This document shows positions 45,414 to 59,130 of a stretch of 64,000 nt of DNA, one piece after another. Position 1 is the first letter of the stretch, and every line of letters begins with the position of its first letter. A program made the translations under genes and the position numbers. Location: positions 35,483,631 through 35,547,630 of the forward strand of contig CM050652.1 of the NCBI GenBank assembly GCA_027574665.1. Direction: 5' to 3'. The notes beneath the pieces were generated by a model that saw only the letters and a program-made list of their open reading frames with translations, did not search any database and was not told the DNA's origin. The DNA is from Rhynochetos jubatus. Lineage: Eukaryota; Chordata; Aves; Eurypygiformes; Rhynochetidae.

Positions 45414-47009
45414 ATAAGCCCTTCTGGGATCAGTCCAAAGTGATGCTATAAAAACCATGCTGTACAGCAAAAGTGACAGTGGTTCTAAACTCTTCTCATC
45501 CCAGCAGCTTTTGCACTTATAAAGAATTGTATGGATTTCTTACTAATCACCAGTCTATAAATCATGACTGATAATCCTTTTGATAAAGAAACAGCTTGGA
45601 AAAGGTCATGTTACCAATTGATATTAAGTGAGTCAAATTTCAGGATTTCTCTCATGTCTCCTGAACAACAAAACCCAATAAATGGGTATGTGTTTTTATC
45701 TTGTAAGTATAAATTCTTTGACATCTGTACCACTAATCTGAGAATGGAGGACTGCTTTGAGTGTCAAAACCTCTCCATGTGTCTCTAGTTTTAAATAATG
45801 TAAAAGCTGGGAAGGCACTACAGATGAAATCCAAGGGCTGAGAGGAATGCTAATGAGAAAAAGATGAATGCCTATGTACATTTCTGATGTATTTAATTCA
45901 AAGTGTTTAAGAGAAAATGCATCTGAGAACTGGAACTACATGGCAGTAAAACGAGGCAGAGATTCAAAACAGGCGCTGTAATGTTAGACGCTTAGGGTCT
46001 GGTGTTTGGGTGTGGCTAGTACATTGTCTCTGATTCAAGATCCTGTAAAGAAACCTGTACAACTTTTGAAAATCCAGAACCACTTAAGATTTCTCTAGTT
46101 GAGTACCAAAACCCACTGTCCAGTTTTGAGAGGCCGGCCACACAGCCAGGTAATTGTACGGTAACATCTCTTACCTCCCAATTGCGTTGAGTGGCAACAT
46201 GCTTTGCTGTTCACATTTTCTTCAAAAACCTGAGTGCAATGCAGTCACAGCTGCTCTGCTGGAATACGAGAAGGTTCTGATCCATAGTTTCACAACACAG
46301 ATGTGGTTTGTCAAGCATGCCATGAAATAACAGGAGTCATTCCCTCAGCCCGCCTTAGGCTGGATAGTTTTAGGTAAGTATCCTCAAAGTGCTTCCTAGC
46401 TGATACTCTGCACAGTCCCACCTGACGCTGCAAGATTTCTGGTTGTCAGGTGACAACATTTGCCATTCCTGTCATCTTCATTTTTTTCATCTTCAGGAAT
46501 ATATCATTTGCGGCTTCGGCTGCATTTTTAAACAAACAGAACAGAACCGGAGTATTACACACAGTTTCCACTAAATGTGTGTATTCACAAGATATGAGAT
46601 GCAAAATAAATGCATCCAACAGAAACAAGTCATTCACTGAGATCCAGCCCATTGAAAGACAGCAAGTTGTGCAGGTGGCCACAAAGAAAGAAAAATTAAT
46701 CTGAATGACTGAAATTAGCCTGATTCTTTCAGATTTAAGTTATTCAACCAGCATAAATCTGTTACACGTCATAGTTTAAAGTTCGCTATATCAAAGGAGT
46801 TTTGCTCAGGGCCCAAAATGCAAAGTTGCTACACAAGTGATTTCTTTCTTTCCATGTTCTTCCTTCTGCAATGGAATTCCTTTCTGAAGAATAAGGGTAG
46901 CCCCTGGCCATCAGCAGAGATGCACCTTAAGTGATATTTGCATGGGAGATGCTGAAACATCTTCAGTGGCTGCTTATTTACTCCCTTTTAGTCCTTGTGA
47001 CAGCCCTTG
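45414..47009. other. Intergenic sequence without recognised gene
   Basis: Contains a pair of overlapping antisense open frames near 46446-46704 (84 and 78 codons) with no recognisable product. Nothing else seen. Confidence 0.45.
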
Positions 47010-47120
47010 CCAGCACTGAGGCTACCACGGTGCTAGATGCTAACACACAAACTACTCTGGGGCGTGAGACACCTGGGTTCAAGCCTTTGGTCCGGCTTGG
47101 GCCGAGCAGGGACACTGCCA
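47010..47120 (+). mobile_element. Possible tRNA-derived SINE relic
   Basis: Contains ggttcaagcc (47075-47084), a good match to the polymerase III B box, inside gtgagacacctgggttcaag and followed by gccgagcaggg. This resembles the head of old tRNA-derived SINEs of sauropsids as I remember them. There is no tRNA cloverleaf, so it is not a tRNA gene. Confidence 0.3.
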
Positions 47121-49684
47121 CCACCGCTTCCCAGCTGCCGTTTCGGAAACGTGACCACGGGGAAGGTCTGTGTTGAATCTCTTTGCTCCTGCTTTTGAAT
47201 GGGAGAAAAAAAGGTTTCCTTGGTCAGGGTGGAAAGCTTGGAATAATAAGCAAATCTTGGATTTTTGTATGAGACAGGAAAACAGCCCTATGCTCTACAA
47301 GAGTAAACCATCTCTGACGAAACTGGCAAGACCCAAAGAAATAATCTCTTGACAGGCTTCAGCACTAAAACTAGTTCTTTTTCTCTTCTGTTTTCTCTTT
47401 CTCACACTAACCATGTTTTCTGTTGAACAGCATTTCATCAAAATCACACCATGCTAGGATCAATTAAACTAATTGAACAGTAAGATCTACCATGTGATGG
47501 TAGAACAGCAGCAATATTCGGACCTTGCTTGCTGTTAAGGAGTTTTACAGGAGAAGCGATACTCCAAGATGAATTTGAAGATGTCCCATACTCGGGACAG
47601 GATCATATTGCTATTTAACAACCTTTTATTCATCAAAATGTGTAAAACCATGGATATATTAGGAAAGGTGCCGTTTCAGTGAAAGTTAGGCTTTTATACT
47701 AGTCCTAAGCAAACTTAATGACTGAACTAAACTTCAAGATAAAATACTTAGTAGATTTTCATAGCCTTATTTCTTTCTTTGCTAGTAAATTAGGCAATTA
47801 CTACCTCAGGTGTAGCACAAATATTTCTTTATATCCTTAGACAAAAAGAATTGTATTAGAAATGATACATTTTTTAAATAATATTCTGTTGTCCACTACC
47901 ATTTGGTACATGGAAAACAGGTAGTTTGATTTCAAGAGAGTTACTCTTAATTTCCTCAAACTCTGCCCAGTGGACTTCAGCTCTTGGATTCGCTTTTTGA
48001 ATATGGATCTCCGTATTATTCTCTCTGAAGATGGAAATGGGGAATTAAGGACAGCTCTGTTTCCCTGAGGGGAAATGGAATGGACTGATTAATTGTGGTA
48101 GGAATTTAAAGGGTGCTTCACACTTCCTTCAAATGCTAGCATAGATTTAAGACAGCCAGTGACGTGCTCTCTGGTATGCAGTCTTTAATTGCATATTCCT
48201 TATTGCTGGAGGGTTCAGTTTATTCATTTAAATAGTGATTTATCAATCTCTGCCAATGCAAGCCTTTGCTGCTGATTGTAGAGTATCATGATTGTTTTAC
48301 AGTGAAAACTAAGTAGTCTTGCTCGTGCTAAAACTGAAGACAGATTACCATCTGGTGAGCGTACAAGCAGGAATCTGCAAGTTATGCCATGTTGTACCAA
48401 TTTTCCTGCCTTCCCCTGTCTAATCAGACTGTTTCTTCTTGTATGTCTCATCTCTTTGCATTTCTCCCCTGTCAACTGATTTTACCCAGCTGACCCTCTT
48501 CACATTCTCATTTTCAGATCACAGCAAATTGCTTTCTGATGGGGATATACTTTGTTTGTCCCCAGGGAGAATTTCTACCAGATACCCAATCTCAGTGTAG
48601 ATGTGATCAGTGTTTTGCTGAATATCTGCCTTAGCAAAGCTCTTGATGTTACACAGCATGAAGCCAAAACATCTCTCTGTAAGATATGATGTCATCTGAG
48701 TGCTTGTTGCTTAAACATTAGTAGGCTGTTGTTTAAGATTTTTGGCTGTATTAAAAGTTCAGTGAAAAGGGGCAGAAAAGAGGACTAGCTTCAGACATTT
48801 CTTCACTTGCCATTTTACAGCAAGGAATGCTCTTCATTCCCTGAATTAAACTTCACATGCAACTATAGATACCTGAACTCAGCTTGTTGTGTTTAAGTCT
48901 CAGACACTGGCTCCATGGCTTCTGAGATCTGAATTCAGTTCCCCACAACATAAGTTACCAGGGGCCAAATCTGCCAGCGGAGCAGCAGGTCAGTTCTGCT
49001 TAGATTAACCGTCCAAAGGACTAATCCTTTGGACTACAGCTAGGCAGCCCGAGGTGCTTGGCCTTCCGACAGCCTGTGAACCACCACAAAGCTGTCCTTA
49101 AAACTCTAATTTTTTGTTTCTCAGTTGCAAATGCGCATTCCCCATGTGCAGACAAATAAAGTTCCCCCTGCTGACAGCGTTTGTGGGGAAGCGAGATCAC
49201 TTGCTTTGTTACTGATTTTCAGTAAAGCATTTACAAACATGAAATACGTCTTTGTTTAAAAAATGAGCTGCGTGGTATGTATTTCACTACTATTTCCTCC
49301 TTCATCAAAGAGCAGTATGATGTAAGGTGGAGGCTAGGCTCTCCCCCTGCTCCCAACTGTTGTGCTCCCTTGGTTTACAACCTGCTGGTTACTCCAGGGC
49401 TTCCACACCCTCACCAGTGGAAACCCCTCTAATTCTGCACCGCTGTATGCCCCTGAGTTTCCCGGTCTGGTTAGGGCTGGCTGACTCCACGCTTATGTCC
49501 AGCCAAGTGTCGCTCTTCAGACTATGTATCCTCATGTCCGTTTCCCTTGGGGACCATCGCACATGCCCACAACGTGCCTCATGCACACCTCTTGGGTCAG
49601 ATTCTTCAAAAAGGGAAGGCAGCTGGTTTTGTTCCAAAAGCAGCACCTCAGAGGGAGGGGGTTTTGCCTGTTCTTTCATGTCAG
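47121..49684. other. Intergenic sequence without recognised gene
   Basis: AT-leaning sequence with no repeat or exon recognised. Confidence 0.5.
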
Positions 49685-49760
49685 TATTTGGGTGTGAGAG
49701 CACTTCCCCAAGATGTGTGAGAACTGGGCTCAGATCCCTTGTCCACCTGTGAAAACTTGA
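49685..49760 (+). mobile_element. Possible tRNA-derived SINE relic
   Basis: Shows an A-box-like gggtgtgagagcact and, about 30 bp later, a decayed B box ggctcagatccc (49727-49738). The arrangement matches the candidate at 47,010. It lies in a region where both strands have open frames of about 140 codons (49327-49752 plus, 49389-49805 minus), neither of which I can assign. Confidence 0.28.
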
Positions 49761-49839
49761 AGCCACGTGTTCCAGTTCCCAGAATGAAAAATGCTGTGTC
49801 AGCATAGTCTGGAGTTGGACTTATGATAGAAGTGTCTCA

Positions 49840-50865
49840 GCTTGCGATAAGGACAGGGAGGCATCGTTCAGCAATATCGTCACAGACAAAACAGACTCAT
49901 CTTGGGGAAAAAATAATTCATCATCAATCAAAATCAGAGTAAAAGGACAACTAAACCCAAATTTTAAACACCTTCCCTCCACCCCTCCCTTCTTCCTGGG
50001 CTGAGCTTTGCTCCCGATTTCTCTACCTCCTCCCCTTCAGCAGCAGAGGGGGACAGGGAATGGGGGTTGTGGTTAGTCCATCACACGTTGTCTCTGCCAC
50101 TTCTTCCTCCTCAGAGGGAGGGATCCTCACACTCTGGCCCTGCTCCAGCCAGGGGTCCCTCCCACGGGAGACACTGCTCCAACCTCTCCAACAGAAGTCC
50201 TTCCCATGGGCTACACTTCTTCCCTATCTGCTCCGGTGTAGGTCCCTTCCCACAAGGTGCAGTCCTTCAGGAGCAGCCTGCCCCACAGTGTGTCCCTCAT
50301 GGGGTCTCAAGTCCTGCCACCAAACCTGGTCCAGCCTGGGCTCCTCTTTCCACAAGGCCAAAGCTCCTGCTAGGAGCCTGCTCCAGCATGGGCTTCCCGT
50401 GGGGTCACAGCCTCCTTAGGGCATCCCCCCCTGCTCCAGCATGGGGTCCTCCCCAGGCTGCAGGTGGGTCTTTGCTCCCCTGTGACCCTCCATGGCTGCA
50501 GGGTCACAGCTGGCTTCACCATGGACTGCACCATGGGCTGCTGGGGAATCTCTGCTCTGGCTCCCGGAGCATCTCCTTTCCCTCCTTCTCCAGGGACACC
50601 TGGGTGTCTGCAGGGCTGTTCCTCTCACATCTTTCTCTCCCTCTCTGCTGCAAAGATCTACTCTCTTCTGGGTTTTTTCCCTTCTTAAAACATGTTATCA
50701 TGGAGGTGTTATGACAGCAATTGGCTCGGCATTGGCCAGCGGTGGGTCTGTCTTGGAGCCGGCTGGCATTGGCTCTGTCTGACACAGGCCAGGCTTCCTG
50801 CGGATTTACACAGCAGCCGCCCTGTAGCCCCCTGCTACCAAACCCTTGCCATGCAAACCAATACA
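49840..50865 (-). mobile_element. Avian ERVL-type solo LTR, minus orientation
   Basis: Read on the minus strand it starts TGTATTGGTTTGCATGG (from 50865) and ends near 49,846 in a stretch complementary to gataaggacagggag. The inside is a G-rich, imperfectly repeated body (tgctccagcatggg and ggctgcagg motifs, seen here as their complements) typical of a common bird LTR. I find no gag, pol or env coding sequence beside it, so it is a solo LTR or fragment. Open frames inside it (e.g. 50067-50714) are repeat sequence. Confidence 0.82.
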
Positions 50866-53520
50866 TGTATGTAAATAACAACTTTTGAACTCCTGAGTTT
50901 AGCTCTGGTGGCACACCCCCCTCTCTGCCAGCCTCCCTGTTTGTAGAATAGTGTTCTCTCTCCCGTTTCCCACGGATGCAGCTGTTGTGAATCTGCACCA
51001 GTCTGCTGGTGTTCGGTCAGTCGGCTGATGGTTCAGACTGTTGTACAAGTCTGTGTATGCAATCCTTGTATTGGACAACTATGCATTTTTTAACTTTGGG
51101 AGTTGGAGTGTGCCTTGCTATCAGTATCCCAGCAACTTCTACTCTTGCTTGGTATTTTCTGATTGTGATTTTATATATGGTTGACAAATGCATTAAAAAT
51201 ATTTTTTCTGAAAGAGAGCTGACAACTGGACATAGTGCTTTTCTGTTTGATACTTAAATCAAGCACTGAACCTGCTTCTGGGGCTATAATCAAGACTTTT
51301 CTGCTGCCTATAGCAACTACCAATCTCCCCCTTTTTCTCTGTTAACTTTAACACAAACGTTTCAGTTACTGATTGAACCTCCTTCACGCAACATGGAATG
51401 GTTTTATCCAGGGATCATAGCTTTTCCCTGTTGAATTCATGACCTACCAGTAACACCCTGTTCTCCAGTGTCTTGATTGCTCTGATCTTTCATTAGAGGC
51501 GGCTCTCATCCTTCAGGGCTTTGGCTGATTTTGGTTCCTCAGACCGTGAAGTCCTATGGTGTAGTCACCCCTCCAAAGTCATGGTCATGGCTATCCTTCT
51601 GCTACCTTCTGCTACAAATACAGGTAACAGATGATACCGATCGGAATGGAATCACCACACATCACTTTGATATACCTGCTCCCAGTACGAGAAGTATAAA
51701 ACATTCAAAAACTGTGTTAACAATTTCTCAGTTGCTTGACACAGCAAGCATAACGTAGCGTTCGTGTGAAAGGTGTGTTAGACAGCAAAACACAAACAGC
51801 TGACTTGCAACAGTTCGGTAGGCACAAAAGAGAGGGAGACAAATACGCTCACTGTGTATTTTATGAACTTGCAGCAACACATGACAAAGAAATATTCAAG
51901 TTGCTAAGAAACAAATACAACTGCACCAAAATAAATACGAAGTTTTCAGCTTCATGTTTTCTCACTTATCACCCACAATCTAATCGCAGTCCGAGTTTTG
52001 GTGACCTAATTTTGTAGCTTGCATTTCACATGGACGGGACGAGGGGACGAGGCTGAAGGAGCAGCAGAAAGACAGAAACCTGAGGCTCCAACAGCATGGG
52101 AAAAATGAGGACTAGGGACAGCAGTGACAAGGTCTGCTTTGAGTATCTTCAAGCACCACCTGAGACAGTAGCTTCACCTCCCACTCCAAGAAACTTGGCA
52201 GTGTGATACTTCTACTACCCACATGAAGTGTATATCCTGGAGGCCACTGTTTCAATAGGCACCAGTGAGAGACAGTTGTTGGAAAGCCTGGATGGGATGG
52301 TCTGTCATTTTTACAATATTCAGGTTCACAATTCTGTTGTGAAGTCTCATAACAATTACCTACGCAAAATATTGCAAATACTTTGTTAAACTGTATATCA
52401 TCTGACACACAGCAAATGTAAGCTTCAAAGAGACAACATTTTGCTTTCTGGGCCTCGTAACCACTGGCGATGGTGGTTATTAAAGTCAGGACAAGAATGA
52501 AGCCATTTTCAAAACGTCACCTAAACCAACTCGAGTCATTGACTTGAAATGTTGTCTGTTCATGCTACTTTTAAAGGCAGAGCAGGACCTGGAATCTTTG
52601 ATGTCTATAATTTTTGCATGAGCTTTATGCTGCAACAGTGGCAATTGACACCATTTTAGGAGAAGGGATTTTATGAGGTCAGTGAGATTTTAATATCCAT
52701 TCTGAGTCTGGTCATTTCAATCTGTGCAAAGCAATCACCTCTTTGACTGATGAGTTGTCCAACATCAGATACAGCAAAATGATAAGGTGAGCTCTTGCCA
52801 TACATAGAACTTCTCTTACAGAGAAAATAAATTCCTAGATAAGGGAAAAATGAAAGATGTGGCAACTGCCTCAGCATGTAGATCTGTTGCAGACTTTGGT
52901 GTAAACAGCATAAATAACAGCAAACCACCCTCTTTTGGAACCGCCTTGGATTGCAATAAATAGCAACTCATTAATATTATTGATTTTGTGATCAATCCTC
53001 ATAAATAACTCTGTAGTCAGTTATGACCCTCCATACATATTTGCAGCAGAGGCACTGTGAGGATCATTTGAGAGTGGTGACCAAGAGGGGACTGAAGAAG
53101 TTGTGGCAGGTAATCCTTACTGCTTTACCAGCCACAGGTCAGGAGTCAGTCGAAATCCACCTAGACATGAACTATAGTTGAAATCTGATCAGCTCAGCCA
53201 ATCACTAAAACGTGTCATCAACTAGCCCAGTGGCAAGTGACTTGGCCTATCATATACAAAGTAATTTCTGACTCCAGGTTGTAATGGGGGCATGGACAGT
53301 AGACTGTGGTACAGGTCTGCTTGGACCACTGATGAACAGGGTACTTTTCATCATCCTTGCAATCCCACTAACTATAAACCTCCAGAGGCTACATAATGCA
53401 CAGCTCCAAGGTATCACAAAATACTGAGTTCTGCAAACCATCTAAAGGCCAAATCTTATCTCAGGTAAATACTCATCAGCCTGCTACGTCTACACAGAGA
53501 GTACTACAGATATGGACGGT
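50866..53520. other. Sequence between two LTRs, no provirus found
   Basis: The two flanking LTRs belong to different families, and the 2.65 kb between them has no retroviral coding remnant that I can recognise. It looks like ordinary intergenic sequence. Confidence 0.5.
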
Positions 53521-54022
53521 TGCTGTGGGTTGACCATGGTCAGCAGCTGAGCACCCATATAGCCCGGCAGAAGGACGGGAGGGAACAGGAGGAGTAAAAA
53601 TGAGAACACTCATAGGCTGAAATTAAAACAGTTCAATAAGTGAAGGAAAGGAAAAAACAAGGAATGCAACTGCAATCATTCTCCACCTCCTATAAGCAGA
53701 CCAATGCCCAGCCGGTCTGAGCAACAGCTCCTTTGGAAGTCAAAATACCCATTTTTTAGTACTGAGCGTAGCATCATACCACAAGGAATATCACTATGGC
53801 CAGTTTGGGTCAGGTGTCCCAAGTGTGTGCCCTCCCAGTTTCTTACCCACCCCCAGCCTACTCACTGCAGAGGAGGGGACAGAGCAAGAAAAAGGGCGCA
53901 TCAACACTGTGCAAGCACTGCTCAGCAATAGCCTAGATGTGGGTGGCATCAACTCTGGTTTGGTCACAGCATCACAGGGGTGCTATGTGGAAAGCTGACT
54001 CTGTCCCAGTACAACTGCTTCT
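53521..54022 (-). mobile_element. Avian ERVL-type solo LTR, minus orientation
   Basis: Left end tgctgtgggttgaccatgg. Inside are ggccagtttgggtcagg, gtgccctcccagtttcttac and gtgcaagcactgctcagca. The right end is near gactctgtcccagtacaac. Read on the minus strand this is the common bird LTR that opens with a ...GGGACAGAGT... block. The TATA position (complement of about 53,752-53,764) is decayed. No coding remnant adjoins it. Confidence 0.8.
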
Positions 54023-56522
54023 GTTTTCCACCTGCCCCGAGCACCCTCCTTCCCTCGAATGGTCGGTGGTGGCTTTTCATGGCTGACTGCTATTCATGTT
54101 ATTTCAGGCAGAGAAAGTCAGAGGTTTTGCTTCAACACAGCTATCAAGTGAATTCACCTCTGCCAGATGTGATTTCCAAGAGACTCTGGTTAGAAGCTGT
54201 GCTGGAATAATTCCAAAAGCGTCTCTCTTCATTGCAGTAGCAAAAGACTAGTTTTACCAAGTCATCCCTTGCAGTTCACTGGCAACTGAGCCCACTGAGG
54301 CTGCAAGGAATGGCATTTAGAGAAGGCCAGTGACCCAGACAAGGCATTGCTAGCCTATCGTCATACCCCACGTGCATGTGCTTTTGGCTCAACTGGTGAA
54401 GAAATGCTTCTGCGCCACAGGTGTCTACTACAGTTTAAATATCCCTGGCAGCCACAGGAAGGACAAGCAACACTTGGAATAACAAAGGAAGAGTTATAGC
54501 AGCCGTTACACGGCATGAGATCTCTGTGAACTCTGGTTTAGACTAATCAGTCCAGATTATCAGTAGGTACCTTGAACAGATGGACAATTTGTCACATGGA
54601 CAGCTCTGTAGACACCACATGCTTGTATGTCCTTCACTGCAAGTATCTGAGGGACCAGTATGGACTCAAAGAAGCTGCCAGCTGTGCTCCTGCATCCATT
54701 CCCTGTTTATCATCCAAGCATGTTGTTCCTGTTGTACTTCTGGCTGGTAATTCTGGTTCGTGCTTCTCCTGCTGAAAGCTGAATCAGGAATGAGGGAGAA
54801 AATCCTCAGAGGTTCCATTTTTAAAGTTACATTTAATTCCTTTCATTGGAAGTAGATGAGGCTCTTGATCACCCTTCTTTTTCCCCCTATAGATTTGTCA
54901 CAGAAAATATTGGTTTGTCTGAGAAACCAAGTGAACGCAAACTGCAGCCAATCTGTAGCTAGTTTTTATTTAAGCAATTAAAAAGCAATGCTGCAATCCT
55001 TAATTAAAGGAATTTTGAGACAATTATGTGGTTTGATGATCTGTTAGAACCTTTTTTATTCCTAGAAGAGCTACATTTGTCAAGAAAAGAACCATCAGGG
55101 AAATATATCTAGTTTGTCTCACAACAGAACCAGTATCATCTCCTGAAAATAGCAGAGTTCTCCATTTTAGAAGAGCATTCAGAGTTATCTTCCCAGTCCC
55201 TGCTTTGTGTCCATGAGTAACTGTGAGAGGGGTAATTTATACAGAAGTACCCTCAGAGGACATGGAGCTGGCGATGCCGGTTTGGTAGCATCTATTCTCA
55301 TTCATCACCTCGTCTCAGTATTTTAGCCATGCCAGATAATAAATTGCAGCATTGCAAAGAGAACTTGGCAATTCTGGACTACTGCTCTGTGTAGCTACAG
55401 TATTACTTCTCAAACCCTCCTTTGCTCTGTTTCCTTCAGCTCCTAGTCCTCCAAGTCATACATGTACAAGCTGCTTCTACACAGCAAGGTGTCCTCTGTC
55501 TCCACACTCTAGCTCGGATCCATGATCTTTCATCAACAGCAACTTGCCTATGAGCAGGAACAGCAAGGGACATGCAGAAAAGCACCCATATCCTGCTCTG
55601 TCGGGAGGTTTCCCCCTACGATGCCCTGAGCAGCTATGACTAGCCAGAGCAGTATTATTGTTGGGGCAGGCACAGCCAGTGCCAGGCTCACTCGTGGCTC
55701 CCCTGCCCTGGTCCCCTTTGTACCCTGGCAAAAAGAAGGAAAAAATGAGCACTCATTTCCCCTGAACTCCAGATGTCAAGAGCAAGAATTGATCTAGATG
55801 CCAAGGAATACAAAGGAAAGAAAGAAAATAATTGCAAGAGGAATTAAAGTTGTTCCTTTAAGAACAGAAATTCTGCCTACTTGGTGTTTTTCTAAACTGT
55901 AGGATGATTCAGGCAATTAGACTATTAAAGTGACAGCTTACAGCCTGCTGAAGAAATACAGAGAGGGCAGAAAGGAAAATGGAGTAGGTTTCTGTGTCAA
56001 ACATGTCACCATTTCTCTCTGAGTCACTAAAAGTCTGAAAGTGAATTGCCATGGTTACATCTGGATTGGTGCTCTGTGAAGGCAGAAATTGCCTCGCAAG
56101 TCGGTGTTTGCCACAGACCGTCATATCACTTTGCTAAACACCACCACCAGCACACAAACAGCTGTCTGTAGCATGCAGGGCGTAAAACCAGCAGTACTGT
56201 GAGGGATTTCAGTATGAGTGATTTAAACAGAAGACTCATAAAGCCAGAATGAAACACCCTTCAAACTCTTCAGTATTACAAATGATGATTTGCTAACTAG
56301 CAAAATACTGCATCGAACATCAGGGGATTCTAGCCTTGCAGAAACTTCATCTTGCAAAGGAGAGGAGGAAGGATGGCACAATAAAAAAGCCATAGTTGTT
56401 TAGGATACACTGACAGTGTTTTGGCCATAAAGAGCCAGTTTGCTGTTGAACAGAATGTCAGCCAGCACTGCAGGCTTTGGTGATTGCCCCCAGAAACAAC
56501 TGTCTGCGGTTGGGGGCATTCC
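54023..56522. other. Intergenic sequence without recognised gene
   Basis: Ordinary AT-leaning sequence; small frames only. Nothing recognised. Confidence 0.5.
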
Positions 56523-56610
56523 AGCACTGGAAGTATTTAAACCAAGATTGGACCTTTTTGTGAAAAACATGTTCTGTTTCAGCCTGAACTATCGGACCTG
56601 AAGAGGCCAT
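56523..56610 (+). mobile_element. Ancient CR1/L3-like LINE 3' scrap
   Basis: actggaagtatttaaacc, aagattggacctttttgtg and aaaaacatgttctg match in order the conserved 3' block of old amniote CR1 copies as I remember them. Too short and decayed to define ends. Confidence 0.5.
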
Positions 56611-59085
56611 TAATTCCTGAAATCTCATGCAGCAGATGAGCCTCAGAGATCATAGTGGCTTTTTCTTAATAACTCAGCCTTAATAACTATGAGCATTAAA
56701 GTAGGCTGGTGTCATGATTTATTGGTGAAGCCACATGCCCAAGCACCTGGTATTCTCAGGGTAAACATCGTAAGCCAAGCTTTAGAAACGAATGGATTGT
56801 AATGTTTGAGTGTCTTTATACACTTTTGCCTATAGTAGGAGGCACTCGGTTTACATTTTGCTGTATACGCTATACGTGACTGAGAGCTCAGCACTCTTTC
56901 CTAACATCCCCATGATGTGGAGTATCATGGCAAATATAATGAGAATTGCTTTCATGTAAGTAAAACTGGAGAAGGGAATTATCATCCAGAAGGTGAATAC
57001 TCCATCAACAAGTATCCCCCAGGAACAACATGTTTACAAAAATAAAAGAGGAACTGGCACAGTGTCAAGCCACTCTAGAACCTACACTCATCTGTCACTT
57101 CCTTTTGATTGTCTTCGTTTGACAACTTTACTGTTTTATTCCTGGTCAAGACAGAATGTTAGAACCCCAGAGCTGTAAACAAATATTTAGAAACTATGCA
57201 TTCTGTTGGCATAGCTGAATAATAATATGTAATTAACCATAATGATGATTCTGACAATAATAATATTAATTGTGCTAAAATAAGATTTTGGAAATCATGT
57301 CTTTTTTTCTTCTTTTTCCCCATAGTCTGACATTGTAGGTTCAGCATTGTAAGGATGAACTAGTTATCATTCTGGTTTGGCACTGAGACTCCCAGCTTTT
57401 ATAAAATATCATTAAATCAACAACATGTGAGCTTTACTGTTACAGATGAATATCCAAATGAGCTTGAAAGGTTAGTAGAGTTGGTGGTTTTATTCTGCTG
57501 GCAAAACAGGGTCCTGTGTCTGTCAATCGACCAGACCAGGTAGTCAAAACTCCAAATGGTCTTTTATTTGTTTGTAGCATTTGAAACATTCTTGGAGAAG
57601 ATACTATTAATTACATGAGTCAGTCTAGTGCCATGACAAATACTGCCTTGAGTCTTGTAAAACACCATATTCTATATTTCTCATCAACTGTACTTCCTGA
57701 AGGAATTTTTATTTTAATCCAGTCAGGAAAAAAACAGCACAGAGTTTTCTATAAAACACCCAGGTTGAGCCAGTTTGAAATAACCAGGAGTATGCTGATA
57801 ACAGTATAAAGAAAGTGAGTTTTAAGCTATCACTGAAGTGCATTCAGTCTCAATTCTTGCTCAGCAGGGTGTCTTAAATGACATCCATGAGAGAAAAAGT
57901 CAAGTCACCCTGAAGCGGAAGAAAAAGGATTATGTCCTTTATGGGTCAGAAAGTGTTTCTTTTATCTTAGTGATAGTATATTCACCAATGCACTGATTTT
58001 TTTTTTTTAACTCTTGTTTTCTGACTGCTTACTCTAGGCTTTTGTGCTGCTTGCAGTAGCTAATAAGCCTAGTCCTACCTGCATGCACTGAAACTGCTGC
58101 TTAGTGCTCAGATCAAACATTTTCTTTCCACCAGCAAAATCTACCCTATTCCCCAAGAAAGGCGTGTTATTTGAGTTGCAGAGATGAAAAGCAAGCCCTC
58201 CTGAGGATGGACTTCATGGATGACAGCAGACTGGTATAGGAAGCTGGAGGAAAGGGATGATTCTCTTAGCATCTCTGGCCCAGCAGCAGAGCTTACAGAG
58301 AAGAGAGAACATCACTCTCGGCTGCTGAGGAACCACCACAGTACCTCGCTGTCATATCTCTACAGAGAAAAAGACTGGCTGAAAAGTCAGTCAGTTTATC
58401 ATTACTGTTTTTCAACTGTATGCGCCTATTTTAAAAAATATTACATTTGTCTGATTCAAACAGAGAAATCCAGTAGATTTCCTCATCTAAGAAATATTCC
58501 TCATGCTGCATATTCTTTAGAGATCAAGGCTCTGAGCCCGCTGTAAGTTACGACAGGATATGTGTAATCTAACAGTGACACAGGTTGGTGCTTAAAGCCT
58601 TTGGCCTCCAGCCTTGGGCATATCAAGGACCAAACACGTTGCTCTTAGATCATCCCACTCACTGCCTCACAGCTCAGTGCTCCACGGCCCAAATCTGCGC
58701 CCACAGAAGTGGAAGGCTAAGCTCCAACCTTAATCAGTGTTTGCACAAGAAGTTCAAGCCTTTTAGCTATGGAGAGATTTTTGTTTCATAAGCACAGGGT
58801 CAAATTAAACATAGGGAAAGGGTCAACGTGAGGGACACTGGGATGGTGGAGACAGCCCCAGCCTAGAAAACTGGGAGATCTGATGACAGTTTGCGGTTCT
58901 GCCACAGGCTTTCCATAGCTCAGCCTTACTGAGTGTGGCTACACTGCTACTCCAAGCCCGGGCTGGCTTGCTGTAGCTGTTCAGCTGCGCCAGCTCTCTC
59001 TCAACTTCTGTTTTCAAGATAGCTAAATTTGCATTCCCACTATAGATGTTGCTTCACGGCACAACTTTCCACATGGCAGGTGGTT
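56611..59085. other. Intergenic sequence without recognised gene
   Basis: AT-rich with short T and A runs (e.g. ttttttttttt near 58,000). No repeat or exon recognised. Confidence 0.5.
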
Positions 59086-59130
59086 TTCTAGTGAGATGAC
59101 ATTTTGTTCTAGTGAGATGATGACATTTTG
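59086..59130. repeat. Two-copy tandem duplication, 21/24 bp
   Basis: ttctagtgagatgacattttg (59086-59106) is followed directly by a second copy with three extra bases (59107-59130). Slippage within the gatga motif explains the difference. Confidence 0.9.

Noticed and set aside
47070-47090. tRNA gene suggested by a good B box
   Set aside because: No acceptor stem, anticodon arm or A box at tRNA spacing.
49389-49805. 138-codon minus-strand frame overlapping a 141-codon plus-strand frame
   Set aside because: No recognised domain or splice context, and it overlaps a possible SINE relic.
50067-50714. 215-codon open frame
   Set aside because: Lies wholly within an ERVL-type LTR, in the non-coding repeated body.
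50866-53520. A full provirus between the two LTRs
   Set aside because: The LTRs are of different families and no gag, pol or env remnant was recognised between them.
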